From: Antitrichia curtipendula
Taxonomy: Eukaryota; Streptophyta; Bryopsida; Hypnales; Leucodontaceae
NCBI GenBank assembly: GCA_951230915.1
Contig: OX579635.1
Span: forward strand, 44,578,001 to 44,642,000
Direction of reading: 5' to 3'
DNA: 64,000 bases
Shown: piece by piece, positions 58,667-64,000 of the stretch
Numbering within the stretch: position 1 is the first letter of the stretch
Layout: every line of letters starts with the position of its first letter
Made by a program: the position numbers and the translations under genes
Notes under the pieces: generated by a model
Told to the model about the DNA's origin: nothing
The model's database searches: none
What the model saw: the letters and a program-made list of their open reading frames with translations, nothing else

Positions 58667-61329
58667 AAAATTGGCGCCACCAGTCTTTGAACTTCGTTCC
58701 TGTCTGCTTTTTTGTTAACGAATAGAAAGAGCTCCACACGTAGACCCTCTTTCACACTACAGTACTGGTGAGCGATTTCCAGACATGGAAAGCTTCAGAC
58801 ATTTGAGAACATGAAGGAAGGAGGTTGAAAACACTCGATTTTTTATTTTTTAAAGCCGGAACCCAAGAGGGAAGAATGACGTGGTCATGACTTCTGTCCT
58901 CCGGTTGCAAAATAAAAGTGATAAAATTTATAAGTTCCGCCAAATTTGCGTCATACTCATTTGGGCATGACGCAAATTCCCAGGACCTCAAAAAAGAATT
59001 GCACTTCTACGTACAGCCACCAGCGACAAAAGTGTTATCGACGTCGTTCAACGTCTGAGACTGGAAAAATTTCGAGTGTAAAGTTACGTTCTGTTGATCT
59101 TCTCTTTGTCTGAAAATTTCTAAGCTCTTTACTGGCTGCAATCATGCTTTCAGGGCTTCTCGACTCGCCGCGCCGCGCCGCGCCTCTCGTGTAACAAGCA
59201 GGGTCTTCCTTATTACCCTAGATCCAGAGATACTCGTCATCGTTCTCTCTCCTGCTTGCAATATTTGGTTTTGGGGGGTTTCTGAGTGTTTTTCTTTTCT
59301 TGAAACACATGGACAAATTTCCAATATTTGTTTTTTCTTCAGTTGGCTCCGACGCTCACTCACATGGGACATGACCCCCAAACGCATCCCGGCCAGTGGC
59401 AGTGAGTTTTTGTCACTGTAGGCAGGCAGGCAGGCAGGCAGACGGAGGTTCAGGCAGCGCCGTGGCTGACCAGGTTTCTGACACCCCACTGACACCAGCA
59501 CTCTCTCGCTCTGACGACAGTCGGGAAAATAGAAGAATAATTTTAAATCTCATCATTCAGCCCCCTTGCAGCCTCTTTCTTTGAACCGGCCTCCACTTCA
59601 CCTGGCTGGCTTGCAGTCTTCGTAAGCTTACGCTTACTTGGTCAGCCAGACGGAGGACGGAGAATCGTGAAGCACACGGACGACGAGACCGCCAGCTTGC
59701 CCCCGCCTTGGTCACCTTGACAAAAAAGTTCAAACCAAACCACCCTTACCTCTGGCCTAGCCTTGGATAGGGGGAATCTCCCTTGCAACCGCCGGCTGAC
59801 TGAAGACACACAGCGACCGCCAAACCTACAATTTTTTTTTTCAAAACCCTAAAAAAAAATCGAGACCCATCAGTCCCCCAACAATTAAAAGTCAAAATTC
59901 CTTCTCCTATACCTTTTGTGGGCATGAATTCACAGCCTCCAGCCAGTCTCCACTACTGAGCCAGACCCCCACCCCACCCCACCCCCAAAAAAACCACACT
60001 AAGTTATTATTACCGTATTTCAGGCGACACTGATTACTCCACTGATTCATCCTGCAAAAATAGTGTCACCTGCCAAATGAGTGCCTCTGCTGATGAGCTT
60101 GAATTTATTTTATTTTGCAGGGAATTCAGTCGTTCAATGCTAACAGTAGAATTTCTCACAGCTTCCTGGCTCCAGTGAGAGTTTATAGTTTGACTTCGGT
60201 TTTTAAAATTTGTGACCTAAGAAACTAATAGAGTGTAATAAAAACCAGTGTGTGTACAACTCCTAGGTCTGTTGCGCAGATCGAATCTTGCTGCAGCTGG
60301 GTTTTCGGCTGGAGTTTTTTATAAGTTTACTCGTGCAATGAATGAACTCGGGTACAATTTGTATCAAACCTAAAAAAATCACTGAACCATCAAATAAAAT
60401 CCGATGTTCTCTCTCCCTTCTTTAATTTCTATGAATCAATTCGAAGGAAAAGTGAGGGCCATGGAATCTTCATGTGTTTTTTTTCCCAATTGATCTGGCT
60501 GTTGCTGCACATGTGGCGTGGCTGGTGTGTCAGAATGATGCTTGTAGTGAAGCCGACATTCCCATCTTCCCAAGTGCAGCAGCAATCTTCCCAAGTCCCA
60601 TTAACAAATAAATTTGGGGCAGTGGGATACCTTAGTGGTAATTCAAAAGAATTTTTTTATAAAAACCGTATACAACACGGTAGGCGTACAATTGGGGGCA
60701 ACTGAAGGATACGGCATCGTGAGATATACTTCACTCCAAACTCTCTCCCTCCCTTGGCGTCTATTGTACGTGCACTCTCTTTGGGTCGGGGGGGGGGGGA
60801 CAGGTGTCGATCCTCCAGTCGTTGAAGTTCGGGGGTCTTCCGGCCTAACTTAGAGTGGGTGGGTGGGGTACGTACCTCACTGGTGTATCAACTTGAAAGA
60901 GACTGACCCACCTACAGTGGGTATCAGTGGCGCCTTTCGAAATAATGAAACCCCTTTGGATGGACAAAAACTGAGTGACTGATGAGGGGCGGGGCCAAGG
61001 CGGTAATTAGATTAATTAATTAATTTTATATTTATTTGAACTGAAACCTGGAGAAGGGCGGGGCGGGGGTGTAATATTTCAATTTCATTTTCAATTTTTG
61101 GGCGCCCACAAATCCAAAGAAAAGGAAAGAATGAAAAAAAGCGTGGTGTATACTAGGGTAGCCGAAATTCCATGACTAGTGAATAACGGTTATTATACCC
61201 CCGAACCCATCCGTCCACACTAATTTACATGTATTCTGCCTGCCCCACACGCTGGGCCTCCACCACACTGACTTGTATAATACCCCCCTTATAACTTAAG
61301 CCACATTTTTTCCCCCGAGGTCGTCAGTT

Positions 61330-61380
61330 CTTTTGGCCCCTGGAGCTCGCTTTTGGCCCCTTTCGACAGCTTTTGGCCCC
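61330..61380. repeat. Three CTTTTGGCCCC motifs at 20-bp intervals
   Basis: The 11-base motif starts at 61330, 61350 and 61370 exactly, with different intervening 9-base spacers (TGGAGCTCG, TTTCGACAG). Regular two-helical-turn spacing is unusual for chance and could reflect a binding array or an old 20-bp repeat. Confidence 0.7.
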
Positions 61381-61601
61381 CAACTCGAACTGAACGGCCG
61401 GTACTGGCTGCCGGCGTCATACCCGTTCAAATTACAAGGGCAAGGGCCCCACGAAAAGGCGGTTGAGGGTCATGCAGGAAAATTCAAAAGGCGGACCGAC
61501 GGACCTCGGGTGGGGCACAAGACGGCTTCGCCATGGCCAGCGGTTCAAAAAAATAAAATAAAAAAGAGGGAATGATGATTAGGGAGTTGGACGGAGGGGA
61601 T

Positions 61602-61647
61602 GTTATTATTATTATTATTATCATTATTATTAATATTATTAATATTA
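61602..61647. repeat. (TTA)n microsatellite
   Basis: Interrupted run of TTA units with one C interruption, followed by more AT-rich imperfect units to about 61675. Confidence 0.9.
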
Positions 61648-62379
61648 ATCAAATAGCTAATATTATTATTATAAATTACGATACATTAGAAAAATAACTT
61701 ATCACTCCGAAAAAGAAAATAGGGGAAAAGAGAGAAGATTTGGAACCTCAGTAAATGAAACTTGACACATTGTTTACCCACCTCCATCACTATTTTGCTT
61801 TCATGTTTGTGAAGTGAACATTTTTGTTCTAGAGTGTACACCTTGAGTGCACAAAGAGGGAATTGAGATGAGTGGTAAATTGGACGATGTAACCTTATAG
61901 TTGCCATGAACTTGTAGAAAACATATTTGCGTAGACCAAGCTTTTAAGACCCAAAACTTTGAAAGTTGAGGGCCAAGCCTTTGAGAACAAAGATACAACA
62001 CACAAATATGTTCTCCAATTTGGAATGGATACAACCGCCATAAACCACTCCAAAACAAAAATTTAAAAAAATAATAAATGACATCACCATGTTTGTCATC
62101 CAAAAGTAAAATATCATTTCATGTTTATTTTTGGATGTAAATAGATTCACCGTTCCATTCAAGATTGTTGAAATTCTTCCCCCAATTGCCAACAACCTTG
62201 AAAATCCAACCTTCTATTAAAATCCCCTCTACAATACACATGCTTCCATGCTATGCATATCTAATCGTTGGACTTCCATTGGACTATTTTATTATAATTT
62301 AGGGGCCCAATCGAATTGGGAGCAACTAAGCCAGCTACTACTACAGCTAGTGAGAAGAAAGAAGTAGGGAATGATTCAA

Positions 62380-62889
62380 AATATAAAATTGCTAATAATT
62401 TAATTTTAGAGTTGAAATATGCAAATCCCAATGGTTGCAATGTTGTAATAAACAATCTACATCCTATAATTTTATTTTTTTCAAAAAATATTGAAAATTG
62501 AGTAAAATAAAAGACTTCAAAGTTTATTTTAGAGTATAAAATCCATAACTTCCCGCAAACTAAAACTTCTCATAACTTTTGACTCATTGGTCAGAATGGA
62601 ATGATTCAAAGCTTTCTATATATATAGAGAGAGAGAGAAAACCAGTTTCTAATTTTTGGTTACAAAAAAAAAATAATCTGTCTGAACTACCTGGACAAGA
62701 AAAAAGTAATATATTAGGCCATAATTTTTTATTCATATTTCCAAATGTCATGAATTTTAGTGCATATGAAAGATAATCTTTGTCCCCACCTTCTACTAAA
62801 ATTTTAGTCAAAAACATCCAAATCTCTAATCACAGGAACCTACTCAAAATTTCTATATTGCCAAAAAATGCATGTTGGTCCTTTAGGGG
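62380..62889 (-). mobile_element. Partial TTAA-family element, inverted relative to 36618-37541
   Basis: The right end GGTCCTTTAGGGG is followed by CTAA (62890-62893), a one-base change from TTAA. Going left, blocks mirror 36618-37110: GGTTCCTGTGATTAGAGATTTGG-type, GCATATGAAAG, GAATCATTCCATTC-type, and AATCCCAATGGTTGCAATG at about 62424-62442. About 420 bp of the other end is missing. No coding capacity. Confidence 0.75.
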
Positions 62890-62893
62890 CTAA

Positions 62894-63765
62894 ATATATG
62901 TTGTATGGATGATGAATGATTTCAAGAATTGGCTAGGAGACCTCCCAAAAGTGGATGAAATGCATTCAGTTATGTTGAAACAAAATGGTTAAGTCGGTTT
63001 CACAATCAATGCTTAAGAATAACATTTACCGTAGGTAAATGACATGGTAAATGACATGGATTATGACCAGTCTGAACATGGCTACCCAAAATAATTTGTT
63101 AGTTATTAATGTTTATTGAAAAACTAGGCAACTATTAAAGACCTTGAAAAAATTGTAGGTACTAAGTTGCCTATCATATGATAAATGTTGCCTTCATTGC
63201 CATTATTGAACAAAATGCTAATGTAAACCACTCATCTTTAGTATAGAACCAAAATTTAATCTTTCCAATATATTATTTTGATATCTAATATGTAAAATTT
63301 GACTACAAGGGCGTAAGATTTATTCAAATTTTTCTTACTTCCTTTGAATTTTAAGCCACTAATTCCACATATGCTAAAAGACCATACCACTACATTTTTT
63401 TAAACTTTCAAACTTTTTAAATATTACACATCATCCCTCATCACCATGCCAAAATCCTTTTTAAAAATCTTGAGGGCATTTTTTTCATTTGCTTTTTTAC
63501 AAGCATACAATTTATCTCAATTCCATCAGTTTGGTAATAAATGAATGCTATTTTTAAATGAGCTTATTAACAGTTTGAATGAACAAGAATTTCTCAGATG
63601 AAACTTTATCAAAAATACTCTTTTCATCATCCAAAATATGGACTTGAAAACCTAGGAGTTAAAATTTTTGTTTCATTTGTTTATAAATAAATAAACTAGG
63701 ATTTTAAATCACGTTGATTGCACATAATATTTTGTAGTGAATAGTGAATGCAATTAATAAGGGGT
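62894..63765. other. AT-rich intergenic sequence
   Basis: No coding region, RNA gene or repeat recognised. Confidence 0.5.
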
Positions 63766-63890
63766 AGCAATATGATTTTTATTTTTTCAAACAAATGAAA
63801 CATAATTCTTTATGATATTTTTTTTTTTTTTTTTTTTGACACAAATGAAACAGGTATTCATAATGGAAACACCCATTCCCATCCATGTAC
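63766..63890 (-). mobile_element. Two LINE-like 3' ends in tandem
   Basis: A T-rich run followed by CAAACAAATGAAAC (about 63780-63800) is followed by a second T20 run (63818-63837) and GACACAAATGAAAC. Both match, on the minus strand, the 3' end/poly(A) junction seen at 23400, 34138 and 37933. The 5' extents are unclear and no target duplication was recognised. Confidence 0.5.
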
Positions 63891-63985
63891 CAATTTCGTC
63901 ACTATATATCAACAAAGTACATTCTTACTACAAAAATGTGCACCCTTAGTACATCATGACAAAATTGGGTACATGGACGGTTTAA

Positions 63986-64000
63986 CCCCTAAAGGACCAG
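63986..64000. mobile_element. Start of another TTAA-family element, cut by window edge
   Basis: TTAA at 63982-63985 is followed by CCCCTAAAGGACCAG, identical to the first 15 bases of the element at 36618. The rest lies beyond the window. Confidence 0.7.

Larger units (their letters stand above)
58740..62379. other. Intergenic sequence with simple repeats
   Basis: No supported gene. Contents are (GGCA)5 at 59421-59440, a G-run at about 60788-60799, three CTTTTGGCCCC units at exact 20-bp spacing (61330-61380), and a (TTA)n microsatellite at 61602-61647. Frames of 60-120 codons are present but lack domains, credible starts or splice structure. Confidence 0.5.

Noticed and set aside
1..64000. 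CRISPR arrays, bacterial operons, ribosome-binding sites or phage features
   Set aside because: The window is plant nuclear DNA. Direct repeats present are microsatellites, a minisatellite and segmental duplicates, without a repeat-spacer pattern.

Overview
This window is AT-rich nuclear DNA from a land plant. The evidence is an intact intronless MAP-kinase-kinase-kinase of the plant MAPKKK13-21 type, an intron-containing small gene with telo-box motifs in its promoter, a decayed Ty1/copia retrotransposon, CACTA-type elements and a Stowaway-like end. I cannot place the lineage more precisely. Only two genes look functional, and both are in the right third: a small Arg/Gly-rich basic protein of unknown function (two exons, 47135-47870, +) and the MAPKKK (56265-58031, -).

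Layout. 1-13.2 kb is a stack of nested transposable elements. A large imperfect inverted repeat (left arm 1-3045, right arm 3801-5073) flanks a 0.7 kb copia gag-protease fragment, and its left arm is split by a 1962-bp CACTA element with a TAC target duplication. The rest of the same copia polyprotein resumes at 9781, after about 6 kb of inserted DNA that includes two abutting TTAA-flanked elements. A CACTA-derived hairpin MITE sits at the broken RNase H end. 13.2-16.9 kb is mostly unassigned, with one short PHD-finger-like fragment.

16.9-34.1 kb is a tandem segmental triplication (R1, R3, R2) of a unit with no recognisable gene. R1 and R2 are much closer to each other than to R3, which lies between them, and one 0.8 kb core is almost identical. 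34.1-46.3 kb is intergenic, with more TTAA-flanked elements, LINE 3' ends and a minisatellite with higher-order structure.

46.3-48.3 kb holds the small basic-protein gene with TATA box, intron and poly(A) signal. 48.3-56.2 kb is repeat remnants and unassigned sequence. 56.2-58.7 kb holds the MAPKKK and its promoter, with a perfect G-box. The end of the window is intergenic, with simple repeats and further TTAA-family and LINE ends.

The most unusual feature is a family of at least nine copies or fragments with termini TTAA-CCCCTAAAG (or close variants). TTAA flanks plus CCC-starting inverted termini are the piggyBac superfamily signature, which is seldom described in land plants. All copies here lack a transposase. 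Coordinates of repeats are visual estimates, because no alignment could be run.
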